DNA from: Margaritifera margaritifera
Lineage: Eukaryota > Mollusca > Bivalvia > Unionida > Margaritiferidae
Assembly (NCBI GenBank): GCA_029931535.1
Contig: JAQPZY010000964.1
Span: forward strand, 310,001-374,000
Length of the DNA stretch: 64,000 nucleotides
Reading direction: 5' to 3'
Part shown: positions 32,485 through 44,154 of the stretch, piece after piece
Layout of the letters: each line of letters starts with the position of its first letter
Numbering within the stretch: the stretch's first letter is position 1
The notes under the pieces: generated by a model
Database searches by the model: none
The model's input: the letters and a program-made list of their open reading frames with translations, nothing else
Told to the model about the DNA's origin: nothing
Made by a program: the position numbers and the translations under genes

Positions 32485-33855
32485 GCACACCTGCTCGTTC
32501 TTCTCGATTTATCGTTAGGATGAACTTTTGGTTGCATGGCATGAGTTGTAAATTTGGAATATGAAATCAAACTGGTGCCAAGAGACTTGAGTAGATATTG
32601 CTTCAGATTGCAAGTCCTGCGAAACTATCACAGCACCATAATCCTCTATAATGTCTATCATCAATAAGAATAACAAAACTTGAATAACAGCCCGAGCCTC
32701 TTGCCTTCGAAATTAGGGGCTTCAGTGGGTGTTAAATTCAACCGTGTAATGGAAGCAACGGAAGTGACATCCCGCCTGATGTGATATAACCTATACTGTA
32801 ATTTTTACCGTAAGAAAGCGACGAATCCTGTCCCCGGGGACAATAATCTCTAACGATGGTCAGGTGCATCATATCCTTAGAGAGTATCTTCCATGGGTAT
32901 TGACAGACCAGATAAATCAGATATTCTTTTGCCACAGTTGTGAAATAAAGGTTAAATCTTAAAATGTCAAAAGATCATAAAAACAGTGGAAATTGTACAA
33001 TTAGCTTTAATTAAACAGAACAGATGCAAGAAATGGATATTGTACGTGACAGATCGTATTTAATGCCTATGCCAAATTTGTTTTTTTCTTTCTAACATTT
33101 AATTTGTTAGAGACGGTTCATAAATTGAAGTTTCCGCGACCATTTTAAATCTGACTGTACATCGGTTTACTCAATTTCTGCCTTGCTGAGTCTTTGTAGG
33201 GAGACAGGGATTGTTAGGGGCCGAATTTTGTCTCCATTCCCAATCCTCAAAATGTGCATAGTTTCGAAATGGGATAAATTGAGCAAGGTCTGAGATTCAG
33301 GTGTCATGTAAAATATCAAAATTTTGCCTGTCCTTACATTTATGAGAATGAAATGAGTTATAAATAATACATAGGAAACAAAAGTCAATTCTTCTCAGTT
33401 ATTTTCTTTTTAGTTTCACGACACGACGTGAGTTTAAGTAATGATTGACCAATAATTGATGCGACTGCTTTATGACAGTACCTAAAGATTGATTTACAGC
33501 ATTACAATATGTGTGACTTCCGACATGAAATATCGAAGTCCTATCACTTTTAATTCAAAATACTACGCAAAGAAAATTAGAAAGAAAGATGCCACTAAGT
33601 CAAGGAGGTTAGGATCTTCACGTTTTAAGCAAAAGACTTTTCATATCCGAGTCTGTTGACGAAGTTAACACAGAACAGTAAGTGTCAGCTTCCATTCCAG
33701 ATGAATCGGTTGACGTCAGTCATGTCATGTCATCTTCGGTGGTTACTTCTACCCAAGACCGTATGTAGTTGTGTGTCGGAATGTGAAAAAAACACAAGTT
33801 TAAAGTCAGACTCAAAACTGAGAGGGATCAGATACTATGAACCTGTGTTCCTAGG
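32485..33855. other. Non-coding stretch right of the Polinton
   Basis: No coding or repeat signal supported. No Polinton terminal inverted repeat could be recognised here or at the left side. Confidence 0.4.
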
Positions 33856-33889
33856 GTTCATCGGCTGATATATTATGCACTGCTCATTC

Positions 33890-34112
33890 TAGCATCCACA
33901 GTAGTGGTAGAACTGTCTTTCAGTTTGATGAATGATATCTTGCGTGGGTTCAAGTCTCGGTTCGACCAGCGTGGATATGTGAGAAGGCTTGCCAATAGCT
34001 TCTCTTGGGTCTGTGGTTCTTGCCGGGTTCTTCCACCACCAAATATACTGGCCGTCATATATAGCCTATCATGTGCTAAAAAATGGCGTTAAACCCACAA
34101 AACCAAACTAAT
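33890..34112 (+). mobile_element. tRNA-derived SINE, plus-strand copy
   Basis: The head is degraded, but GGGTTCAAGTCTCGGTTCGA (B-box region), GTGGATATGTGAGAAGGCTT and the tail ATATACTGGCCGTCATATAT with CATGTGCTAAAAAATGGCGT match the copies at 6.6 and 52.2 kb. It ends in CCCACAAAACCAAAC. Confidence 0.8.
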
Positions 34113-34230
34113 CCTTTTAGAACCAGGCTGATCAGGAGCACTTTGATGTTCTTCTCAGAGTGTGCAGAGAAGGATCAGGTAGTCTGACTGATGCAGATCT
34201 TAACAATGTTGTTAATATATTCAACAACTA

Positions 34231-34294
34231 GAAAGACAGAAAAATGAAATTTTGAAGCTGTTCATAGCTTCAAAATTTCATTTTTCTGTCTTTC
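34231..34294. repeat. Perfect 29-bp hairpin with 6-nt loop
   Basis: The left arm 34231-34259 (GAAAGACAGAAAAATGAAAT...) and right arm 34266-34294 are exact complements over all 29 bases, with loop GTTCAT. It could be a small palindromic element or the stem of a hairpin RNA; the very short loop and perfect pairing are unusual for a microRNA precursor. Confidence 0.85.
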
Positions 34295-34299
34295 GGATT

Positions 34300-34630
34300 T
34301 TTGTAGAAAAGAAATGACAAGGAGGCACATAGCCTTTTATTTTATTTAACAATTCCCAGTTTAGGTTGTTTACGCGCTGCCTTTCCCAATTCCATGGACC
34401 CCTGGCCCCACAGCCAAAATGCTAGGAAAATTCCCGGGCAATATAGCAAAAGTTGTAAGGTCCTCAAGTTGTAATATTAAATCAGCTTTTGATATGTATT
34501 TATGTCCAGTGCGAAATTGATACCTATTTTGTACTCTAAAGCTTGATGTGGTTTTCCTTGACCGACCAAGAAGAATAAAATAACTATTGATTTCAATGTC
34601 ATAATCATGTAAATGCAGTATAGTGGGATG
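34300..34630. other. Non-coding stretch
   Basis: Nothing recognised between the hairpin and the repeat block. Confidence 0.35.
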
Positions 34631-34634
34631 ATAT

Positions 34635-35339
34635 GGGGTTACACGGGAATTGACATTACTCCATAGGTTTAACAAGTGTGGGACTGTACGGCATCTAACT
34701 GGAATTTTACACTGGGGTTATAAAGCCTACATCTATGCCGATGAGAACTCATTGCATACATTGCTACAAGTTGTTGACGTCAAACAGGACCCTATGGTTT
34801 CTAACGGGAATTTAACATTGAGGCTATACCTCTTTGGTTTATATGACCTCAACTAGGACATTATGGTCTTTACGGGAATTTAACATTGAGGCTATAATTT
34901 TTCGGATTTAATGGCTTTAAATGGGAATTACAATTATGCCGCCATAGGTTTAACATATGGGGGACTCTGTAGGGTCATACGTGAATTTAAAATTACACCG
35001 TCTCTATGGAGGCGTATTGTTAAATTCCCATTAGACCCCATAGACCATTTTTAAATAGGACTGTTTGGAGTCATACGAGAATTTAACATTAGTCCACAGA
35101 TTAGCGTTGTGCGCCTCTATGGCGACAAACGGGAATAAGACATTATGCCGTTAGTCCATAATTTTAACATTGCGGGCCTGTATGTCTACAATGGGAAACT
35201 AACATTACATATGGTGGGCCAATTTGACGACAATGTGCATTTAACAACACGCCGTTAATCCATAGGTTTAACATTATCGGTCGCTATTGGGCATAAGGTA
35301 TTTAACATTGGTGGGTCTCTATGTGATATAACAGGAACT

Positions 35340-35340
<1 letters not shown>
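34635..35340 (+). repeat. Flanking repeat block, right copy, GGGAATTTAACATT array
   Basis: About 11 diverged units of roughly 60 bases carry ACGGGAATTTAACATTA, GCCGTTAGTCCATAGGTTTA and GGGCCTCTATGG. It is related to 24.6-24.8 kb. Unit order, not only the motif, is preserved relative to the following array. Confidence 0.8.

Positions 35341-35389
<49 letters not shown>
35341..35389 (+). repeat. (AC)n microsatellite
   Basis: An uninterrupted AC run of about 23 units. Confidence 0.95.
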
Positions 35390-35391
<2 letters not shown>

Positions 35392-35394
35392 CAC

Positions 35395-35985
35395 CACTAC
35401 GTACTGACCAATACCCAGTGATCTACTTTCCAGCACCCACACTATGCCATCAACACGCCATTGGAGAGACCAATACCCAGTGATCTTATATCCATCATTA
35501 CACACCTACTATCCAACATGACGTTTTGAGTGACCAACACCTGGTGATCTACTCTCAGCACCCACACTATACCATCAACACGCCGTTGGAGTGAACAATA
35601 CCCAGTGATCTACTATCCAATACTCCACACCTACTATCCAACACACCGTTTTAAATGACCAACACTTAGTACACCAAGTGATCTACTATCCAACACGCAC
35701 ACAATGATATCAACACACCATTTTTAGTGACCAACAACCAGTGATCTGCTATCCAACACCCATTGATCTACTATTCAACACCCAGTTATCTATTATCCAA
35801 CACCCATTCATCTACTATCCAACACGTAGTTATCTACTATCCAACACCTAGTTATCTACTATTCAAAACCCCACAGTGACTATCCAACACGTCGTTTGAA
35901 GTGACCGAAACATCACTTTTACTATTGAACATGCCTTTTGGAGTGACTAACACACGCTCATCTACTGACCGCACAGGATAGGGTG
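35395..35985 (+). repeat. Flanking repeat block, right copy, CTACTATCCAACACCC array
   Basis: More than a dozen copies of GTGATCTACTATCCAACACC-type units are interleaved with CATCAACACGCCGTTGGAGT. It ends with GTGACTAACACACGCTCATC and GGATAGGGTGTAAAAAAGAA, which parallel the end of the left block at 24995-25055. Confidence 0.8.
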
Positions 35986-35989
35986 TAAA

Positions 35990-36180
35990 AAAGAAGGGGT
36001 ATAATATAAAATTGAAATACATTATAAAAAAAACTAACTTCCCTATCCCCCTATAACTTCTCAATAACGCCTTATAAAGAAAGTAAAGCTCCTATCCTCC
36101 TCTAACTTCATACCATCCCCTTTTAAACAGAACTAACATCCCCTACCACCCTTATAATCACTATAACCCTACCAGTACAG
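35990..36180 (+). repeat. CCCTATAACTTC-type short repeats
   Basis: Three or four diverged copies of AACTAACxTCCCCTATCC-like sequence lie between the array and the duplicated segment. Confidence 0.45.
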
Positions 36181-36183
36181 AAC

Positions 36184-37325
36184 AAGGAGAATTAAAAGGG
36201 TAGAAATATACACACACGTACTCTCACTAAGCGGCTACACATTGTCGCTTGATAAACATTGACAGAAAGTGTGCTGCAGTGTCATTGCTGTTTGAGGCAG
36301 ATTTGATTCTTCAGTTTGTTACAAATTTACGGTTTTGGTTTTTGCCACCCTATATTTAATACACTGACAGACCTGTGCTTACCCAATGTCAGTTCATTTC
36401 GTTACAAATGTCTTTTCTTCCGTACACTGAGTGAAATGTGACCCATGAAGAGAGCCAAGAGTTAAATTTGCTTACTGTCAAACTAAGTCTGAATTTGGTG
36501 TGAAGGTCAGGGTTTACTGTAAGGTGGTGACCTTTTTTGTTCAAGTTTGAAACTGGCAAAACTCAAGTACATTGAAGGGGTGCATCGTACATAGAGTGTC
36601 TTTGCTTCTTAAGAAAATAATTTTTTAGCGTTACAAATGCAGAGTGATCCCCTACTTTCATATTCACCTAAGACTTCCATATGATTCCCTTATATATAAA
36701 ACTAACACCCACTACCACACTTATAATCTCTATAATCCTACCAATGAAGTGCAAGGAGAGAAAAAAGGGTAGAAATGTACACACACATACACAAACATAG
36801 CCGTCTATAGACATTAAAGAGGATGGAGGGAAGAACAAACACGCTTAAAGAAGGGCATTAGCTTACTTTACAATCCTAGAAGTGTGTTAAAACATGTCCG
36901 ACATTGTCATTATGCTGTATGGAGCCAAGTGGGTTTCGAATTTGTAATACTGTTTTTCGATGTTGCCAGCCTAGGTTAAATTATGTCACTAAAGCGGCGA
37001 ACTACTGTCGCTTGATAAGCACCGGCAAAATGTTCTGTTGCAAGAATATCCAGTGTCACTTAAGGCAGATTTGGTTCTTCAGTTTATTACAAATTTACGT
37101 TTCGCTAACCTGGGTTTTGTACACTGACTGACCTTTGCTTACCCAATGTGAAGCGTTAGCTATGAGCTATTGAGTGGAGAGTTAAATTTGCTACAGTGGC
37201 AAACTAAGTCAGATTTGGGCACGAAGTTAAGGGTTAACTGTAAGGTTGTAACATTTTCTGTTCAAGTTTCAAAACGGCAAAAAGTACATTGAAGCTGTGC
37301 ATTGTACACGGAGTGTCTGTGGTTG
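36184..37325 (+). repeat. Diverged tandem duplication, two ~450-600-bp copies
   Basis: Copy 1 (36184-36605) and copy 2 (36750-37325) share, in order, AGGGTAGAAAT, a CACACACxTAC tract, TGTCGCTTGATAA, AGGCAGATTTG, TTCTTCAGTTTxTTACAAAT, TTACCCAATGT, GAGTTAAATTTGC and GTACATTGAAG. Offsets grow from 566 to about 760 because of internal insertions. No coding potential. Confidence 0.8.
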
Positions 37326-37329
37326 TTAT

Positions 37330-38205
37330 AAATTTTTTTCTGTCTGTCCATAAAAGTGAAGCGAGACTCTAGTCCTATGGAACGAAATTATAGGTAAGAT
37401 TTTGTGCAGCAATAGTTGTGACTTTTTTTTTTACCTTCACATTAAACTTTGAATAGCATCTTTTGTGCCAAACCAAAGATTGACAGAGAAAGTAAACTTT
37501 TCTGTTCGAATTGCACAAAGTTGAAAGAATTTTGAAGATCAAGAAAATGAAGTGTACAAATTTAGGCGCTGGTACAGTGGGAAAGGATATGACTCGTTTA
37601 ATATTTGGAAACCAGCTGAAAGTATTGTCATTAAAATAAATGAAAGACATAAAAGTGGCCACTCCGAAATTTAAAGAACCACCCAAGAATACAATAAAGT
37701 AAATCATAATAAAGGATTGATGTTGTGACATTTGGTATGATGGATTAATCGCACTGGTATTGCTACAGAATTTTGGGTATAATAAAATTTCCGTCATCAC
37801 CAACAATGAAAAGATTGGATATCTCTGCCCATATATTTGCAAGAGAAAACATGTTTAATATTTTATACTTCTTTACCGAGACTAAACAGAACAAAATAAA
37901 TAGTATAAATTCATTCCTAAAACTTAAAATTGTGTGTACGACAAGTGATCTGCAATAACAGCATCAGATTCAGCTGAAAAAAGTACAAGTAGTATATAAA
38001 TGACTACTCTCAGATGTTCCAAATCGAGTAAGTCGACCAGATGGAAGAAAGTGATACACAATACTAAAGGTGCAAAAGCGCGTTAATTTAAAAAAATCAA
38101 ATCGGGAAAATATAAAGGTGAGAGAAAACAATCAGAAAAGAATTACTTGCATGTGTTGAGAACGTGTAACGCGGGAATCGGAAAAGTTCATTTCGCACTA
38201 ATTTT
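37330..38205. other. Non-coding stretch
   Basis: A 155-codon minus-strand ORF (37375-37842) is Phe/Ile/Ser-rich without motifs and is probably chance. Nothing else seen. Confidence 0.4.
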
Positions 38206-38208
38206 GTA

Positions 38209-39275
38209 TTGAATAAAAGTACATACATAACAAAACTGCAGATTGATCACTTTAAGCTATTCCTAGAATCTTCCATTCTATTAGATTCATTTGTCAATGC
38301 TCTAAACCAAAGGTTACATGCTATAAATACTCTGATTACTGAATTGGCAGCCTTGTTAACTATCGAGTTTATAACTCATTTCTCTTCAGCTTGTGACAAT
38401 TGTGGTCTCACGATCAGTATCAAGAAGACAGAGGTGATGCACCAACCAGCACCAGGAATACCTTATGTACAGCCTACCATCACAGTGAATGCCGAAACTC
38501 TTCAGGCAGTGGACAAGTTCACCAACCTTGGCAGTACACTGTCGCGTTCAGTTCACATCGTTGACAAAACCAACGACAGAATTGCCAAGCAAGTGTGGCC
38601 TTCGGCGAACTATACGCAAATGTGTGAGAACGCAGAGACATCATCCTGTAAACAAAACTAAAGGTCTACAAAGCCATTGCGTTGCCGACCCTGCTACACG
38701 CATGCAAAACCTGGATCGTGTACAGCCGCCATGCCAAGAAGTTGAGCCATTTTGACATGGGTTGCCTAACGAAACTGATGAGTAAAAGATGACAGGACAG
38801 TGTCTCAGCCAATGAGATTCCCACACCGACAGGCATTCCAAACATCCACATACGGTTGATATAATTAAAGCTGAGATGGGCAGGCCTCGTCACCACAATG
38901 TCAGGTAAGCCACTACCAAAGAAGATCTTCTACGGCGAGCTGAAGGAGGGAAAGAGTTCCCAAGGGGGTTAGAAGAAGCGCTTCAAATATTCCCTCAAGT
39001 AACACTAAAAACATTTCAACATTGACAATGAATCTTGAGAAGATATCGCACATAATCGTTCCACCTGGCACAGCCTCATCCATTCTGGAGCTACAGACTA
39101 TGAGCTGAGAAAAATTGCGGAGGCAGTGCAGAAGCGCGAGCAGCGTAAATCTAGGAACTACAGCAAGTTCTCTGTTGATCAACCAACCCCAAGCAGTTTC
39201 TCCCGCCCAGTGTGCCACAGACAGTTCAGAGCACAAATTGCCTAATCAGACATTCATGTCGTCACATAAACCAAA
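38209..39275 (+). pseudogene. LINE (non-LTR retrotransposon) reverse transcriptase 3' end
   Basis: The first frame reads CDNCGLTISIKKTEVM, PAPGIPYVQPTITV, LQAVDKFTNLGSTLSRSVHI and RIAKQVW, the thumb-side half of a LINE reverse transcriptase. In shifted frames follow LLHACKTWIVYSRHAKKL, HFDMGCLTKL, RWAGLV, LPKKIFYGELKEGK and REQRKSRN, ending with a C2H2-like VCHRQFRAQI. The usual Tyr/Phe-Ala-Asp-Asp before ACD..GLTIS is missing (AALLT only), so the active site is lost. An A10 tract at 39271-39281 may be the tail. This family is abundant in marine invertebrates. Confidence 0.88.
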
Positions 39276-39284
39276 AAAAAAAAT

Positions 39285-41425
39285 ATGATGCCATGGTCAA
39301 GAAAATAATTATATACCAATTTTGACTCTGTACATTGTCATTTGTATTAATTGTCAAGGTCATATCTTGTAAACAAACAGTTTATTTATATTCTTAGTGT
39401 TACAGTATGTGAAACTAAAAATAGTGTTAAAGGTTTAAGAATTGACAGGAATTAAGACATAGCCTTATACATTTAGTGTGTGTTTAAAGACTAAATTGTA
39501 TGACTTTAAAAGATTTTGACATAAAACGCAAACATATTCATAAACAAATTCAAATAAACTTGAACAATCGTTAGCTAACAGGGAAGAGATTGTGAGATAT
39601 GGGAATGTAATGTAAATGTATTATAGGTTTGTCAGCTTCGTGATGATCATTTTCAAAAGTCGGGCAACGATTTAAATTACAGATGATGCAGAACAAATGT
39701 AGATGTAGCAAACATTACTCAGAGGAAATTTAGGTTGCATGACTCAAGGTTTGAGTCAAACTGACAAAATACAAATGGTCTTATCACAGTGGAGATAGTA
39801 TGTGTGTTTCATGAGTTTTTATTCCTACTGGGATGGACAAACGAAAAGCTGACACGGATTTTGCCAAACGTTCAAGGTTATATTTTAATATATAATCATG
39901 GGGGAATAAATGTGCTGTTTAATGATCATATGTATAATGCATTTACGTGCATTTCCATTGATTAATAAAAGCCATTGTTTTGATATGTTATATCTTGTTA
40001 CGGAACAAGTAGATTGTAGCCACGTTGGATAAGGCGTCAGGATTTGATACAAGGCATGCAATCTGCTGCGGGTTTACTCTCATATAATTGTTGTTCACCT
40101 ATCTGCTTTTGTCAATTCACTCTCGCATATGACCGTTGATTGAGATGCTTGGTCTTAAGTTTATGGGGAATACGACCCTGAAATAGTGCCAAGGAAAGAG
40201 TTGAAGTCGACTACAATTAAAAACGTCAAATAGTCAGCCTTTTCAACTATCCTCAAAGTAGACTGGGTGCTTTGTATAGCTTGAATTACTTCTGTAGTTC
40301 CTAGACTATGGTTTTGCCTAGCTACTCCAATAAAGTAGCATGTGTGGAAATTCAACCATGTGGAATTGTAGTTAATGGAGGCGACAATTAGGCTAATTCA
40401 GGTTAGGATCCCTTGACAACCTTGACAACCTTGACTTCAAGAAAGAGAAGTGAATTCTGTCTGGAACAGTTAGTGTCTACATAATACTCAGAGGATAACT
40501 ATTCTAAGGATTGGCAGGCTAGGGCTGGTAGATGGACTTTTGCTAAATGTTATTACAAAAATGAAATGAAGGAAAATGCAATGAATGCATGAAAGTTATT
40601 TCCAGTTTCAAGGCGTAATGTATAACCCTGTATCTAATTTGGGAAATTTAAAGTTTTGAAATTTACAAAATTTTTCAAACCTCATAAATATACCTTTGAT
40701 TTAAGGTTGTATTTCCTGTCATTTCACATATTGAAAAATTTCAGATTTAAATCTAACCATGCGTCTAGGAAATTAAATCTTTACTTTCTGGAGATTTCTT
40801 TTAGAAAATGCAGTTATGTCTTCCAGCCTCATAAAGAATGAAGCTGAGCAGTTTGAGTGTATTTGTGTGTCAAATATAACGTTTCCAGTGTCATATTTAA
40901 GATATTGTTTTATCAGAGCGATTTTCCAGTTGGCATGGTTGAATGACATTTAAATTAAATGCTGTCCACACAAATACAACCTGTAACTTTGTGCCTGTCT
41001 TAAACATAGTACAGTTGTATTTAGCTCTTTAATGACATACATGCATGCATGATTTTGCACTTTATTTTCCAAAGTGGGAACTTCAGACCATACGTTAATA
41101 CAATTCAAATGTGCAAATAACCCAACATTAGAGTATGAAATGAATATAGAGACTTTCAGAAAGAAGACACAAGTAACTGAAAATATTTCTTCAAAAACTT
41201 TGGTTTCACCACGATATAACTAATTTAAATAAGGTTAATAATTTCCAATGACAGACAAGGAATATTATTAAATAAACCTATGTCATGAAAACGATGTGAC
41301 CTTTATGAACATAAGTATTCTGTGAAAGCAAATCAAGTAAAACCATATGAAAATCAAATATGCTGAGTTAAAGGAATGATTAACTCAATAAGCAACTTAC
41401 ACACTTCACAAACAAGCACGACAAC
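39285..41425. other. Non-coding stretch
   Basis: AT-rich; a CTTGACAACCTTGACAACCT triplication at 40412-40440 is the only structure seen. Confidence 0.45.
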
Positions 41426-41430
41426 GATTC

Positions 41431-41897
41431 CTATTTAAGAGGATTTATATTAGTCATGCTGCTGATCAAATGCCAGCAGATTTGGTTGATATTCAGGCTG
41501 GCGATATTGTTAGATACTTGTGTCTTCTTTTTGAAAGTGTCCTTCATGGAAAACATATTTTCATTAACATCATCTGTCGCGATTTCATAGCATAACGAAT
41601 CTGTATCAGTACGCAGCAGCTTGGCTCGATTGCCATATTTAGCTTTGATGACGTTGTATTGGAAATCATTCATATGATACTTTTGTTGATCAGATTTGGA
41701 ATTAGCTTTCAAACCTTAAAATTTCCCACACCAAGTTTTTTCTTAAGCGCTGCTGCATACAGACTTAACATCGTCTATGGTCATGCTTTCTCGCGCCAGA
41801 GGATAATCATTATGCAGATCATGCAAGCATTCAGGATACTCGAGATCGACCTCTAAAATATAGCCATCCATGTGAAACCACCAACAGGTAAGGACTG
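41431..41897 (-). pseudogene. Virus-like type-B DNA polymerase fragment with internal deletion
   Basis: On the minus strand, 41893 to about 41752 reads YILEVDLEYPECLHDLHNDY then PLARESM. This is the segment around motif A in one class of protein-primed polymerases found in invertebrate mobile elements. After two stops, 41670 to 41560 reads MNDFQYNVIKAKYGNRAKLL and RTDTDSLCYEI, the motif-C region with intact Asp-Thr-Asp-Ser. The roughly 250 residues normally between them, including motif B, are absent. The sequence differs from both other polymerase remnants in the window. Confidence 0.8.
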
Positions 41898-41899
41898 CA

Positions 41900-42475
41900 T
41901 CATAACCCAATTGTACAATTTATTTTGATCAAGATAAATTTCCCATGGTTAAGCTTGTTGTCTGAGTTATCTGTATAGAAGCAAAATTTAGGTTCATGGT
42001 AGATGCATGTCTTTATTATTTCCATTTCCAGTTGTACATGACAGTCTAACAACATTTGGACCGATTTTCGTCCCTTCTCTTCTGGAATAATTTTAACTCT
42101 AGACAATTTGGAGACCAGGTACTCCCTCTAATTGCCTATTCATTTATTCTATATGGTACAAAATGAGATTGATTATACATACATTTGTCTACATCATCAA
42201 TCTTTATATCCTCTTTTCAGAGATAAGGATGCAGACAAAGGAAAACAAAAACAATATTGAAATGAATTGAATTAGTTATATATAATTAGCAGAGGTGTAC
42301 ATTAGAGGAATCTATGAGTCTTACCTATGAGGATTCTTATATGAGGACACTATACTTATTAAAAGTATGGTGCACTCTTGCGCAATCCTCCAATACTTAA
42401 TTATTGTACACATCATCATTATTTTACAGAAAATAATATTTTATATGTAATATATATTTACAAAAAAAAAAAATA
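41900..42475. other. Non-coding stretch beside the polymerase fragment
   Basis: The 68-codon minus-strand ORF at 41900-42106 (SRVKIIPEEKGRKSVQMLL) is adjacent to the polymerase fragment and upstream on its strand; it may be another relic of that element. Not assignable. Confidence 0.3.
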
Positions 42476-42488
42476 GCATGCATGAAGA

Positions 42489-42540
42489 CATGATTATCAA
42501 GATTTCTACAATTACATAATTCCAAATCTTGATAATCTGA
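42489..42540. repeat. Imperfect hairpin, 14-bp arms
   Basis: GATTATCAAGATTT (42491) and AAATCTTGATAATC (42525) are exact complements separated by about 20 bases. Confidence 0.6.
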
Positions 42541-42757
42541 AAATCGATCTTATTACCATGAAAAGAATCCATGAATTACAGTTGCAGAGAACAATGAGGC
42601 AGACATTATAAAATTTATCAGTATTTCAGGCTCATCTAAGCCGATACCGTTGGGAAATTCTCTATCCAGGAGATGTTGAATAAATTCTTCATCTGATATA
42701 TTATGAAGGTACACGCCAAGACGAATGTCAAAGTTATTTATAATATGTGTCCAAAAT

Positions 42758-42905
42758 ATGTCTTGAGGTTATAACTTGGTGTTTACACAGTGCAATTAAG
42801 ATGCTTGAGGTTATAACTTGGTGATTACACAATGCAATTAAGTTGCTTGAGGTTATAACTTAGTATTTACACAATGCTATAAAGTTGCTTGAGGTTATAA
42901 CTTTA
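42758..42905 (+). repeat. Minisatellite, ~42-bp unit, 4 copies
   Basis: The unit is CTTGAGGTTATAACTTGGTG followed by TTTACACAATGCAATTAAGTTG. The last copy is truncated. Confidence 0.9.
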
Positions 42906-42909
42906 GAGC

Positions 42910-44065
42910 TGCCAAATGAAACATTAACATCTGCTATCTCCAAATCTCACACATGACATTACAATTCAATTAGAACTAGAGCTCTGCCTAAAGACAACAG
43001 AACCACTTGATTTGATCCGAGGTTAATTTAATTGAATATTAGGTATTACTAATTCACTAAACATTCCATAGAACTAAGGAGCTAATTATTCACACATGCT
43101 GATTTTTCTCCAGATGGCAGACTTTCTACTTGAAGAGATTTGCATCAGAATGGCATTTTTGTGGATTCAACATGAATGCAATCATTTTAATTTTCTTCCA
43201 CATTTAATTCTGTCATCATATACATCTTGTTTAATTTGTGCTTCCCCCTTCAAAAAGCAACATGGTTACTCAATAAGAGAACTTCTTTAAAGAAACAGAG
43301 ACAAACAGGTTTATTGCCTTTAATATGATCCAATATGTTTCCTTTAATAGATGTTCCATTCCACAACAAATGTTGAATTATGCCCCTTTGTATAATTAGT
43401 TTTTAAGATTGTAAAATTTTCTAACTATTAAATAAAAAGACCACAAGGAAGGATATACATTTTTAAATTGCACAATACTTTTGTATTGACATTTTGTGAG
43501 TTTTCTACAAACAAGAAATAAAACTATAAAAGTTCTGTTTGAGTAGGAAAGTAAAAATGATCAAATATCATGAATTTATCAATTCATGAAGTCAATGTAT
43601 AATCTCAGAATTTAAACCTTTTGGATAGACAGTATCTAGACGGTGAATCCAATATATTTTTCTTTTAACAGACATTCCATTTTCGAATTAACAACATCAA
43701 TTGGCATAAATGAAATAAATGAATGTCTTCTTCTTCAGTCTGAAGAAGCAATAAAGCGAAACCTGTTACATACTTTACACGTTTGTGTTGTTTATTTTAA
43801 ATAATTATCAATATGAGAACTGTAAAATATAGACAATCCCACTCTATGACAGGATGGATTCAGTTATTTGAAGATGAAGTTGATGAAGTTGGAAAACACA
43901 TACTGTTAATTCAGTTATTTTTGTAAGTATAAATTTTTTTGGTTTTGGGAAAAATTAGTTTCTTATGTACTTAAATTCCCAGAAAGAGAAAGGGATTCTA
44001 TTGTTTCCCAAAAGAATCATTGTCTGTCGGGTCTTAAAATTCATAATTTGTGCCAACCCCGAAAT
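42910..44065. other. Non-coding stretch
   Basis: AT-rich with nothing recognised. Confidence 0.4.
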
Positions 44066-44071
44066 AAAAAT

Positions 44072-44150
44072 AAAAAAGATGGCTTTAAGTATTCGTCACT
44101 GAGTGCACATTTCTTCCCTGTATATCATGATACTTAAAGCCATCTTTTTT
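44072..44150. repeat. Perfect 21-bp inverted repeat, 37-nt spacer
   Basis: AAAAAAGATGGCTTTAAGTA + T at 44072-44092 pairs exactly with 44130-44150. The geometry (short stem with a 37-nt loop) is compatible with a small hairpin RNA or the tip of a palindromic element. Confidence 0.75.
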
Positions 44151-44154
44151 TACC

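Noticed and set aside
24595..35985. The flanking repeat blocks as Polinton terminal inverted repeats
   Set aside because: They are in direct, not inverted, orientation and consist of tandem units. True terminal repeats were not found.
37375..37842. 155-codon minus-strand ORF
   Set aside because: Phe/Ile/Ser-rich sequence without domain motif or credible splice sites; probably chance in AT-rich DNA.
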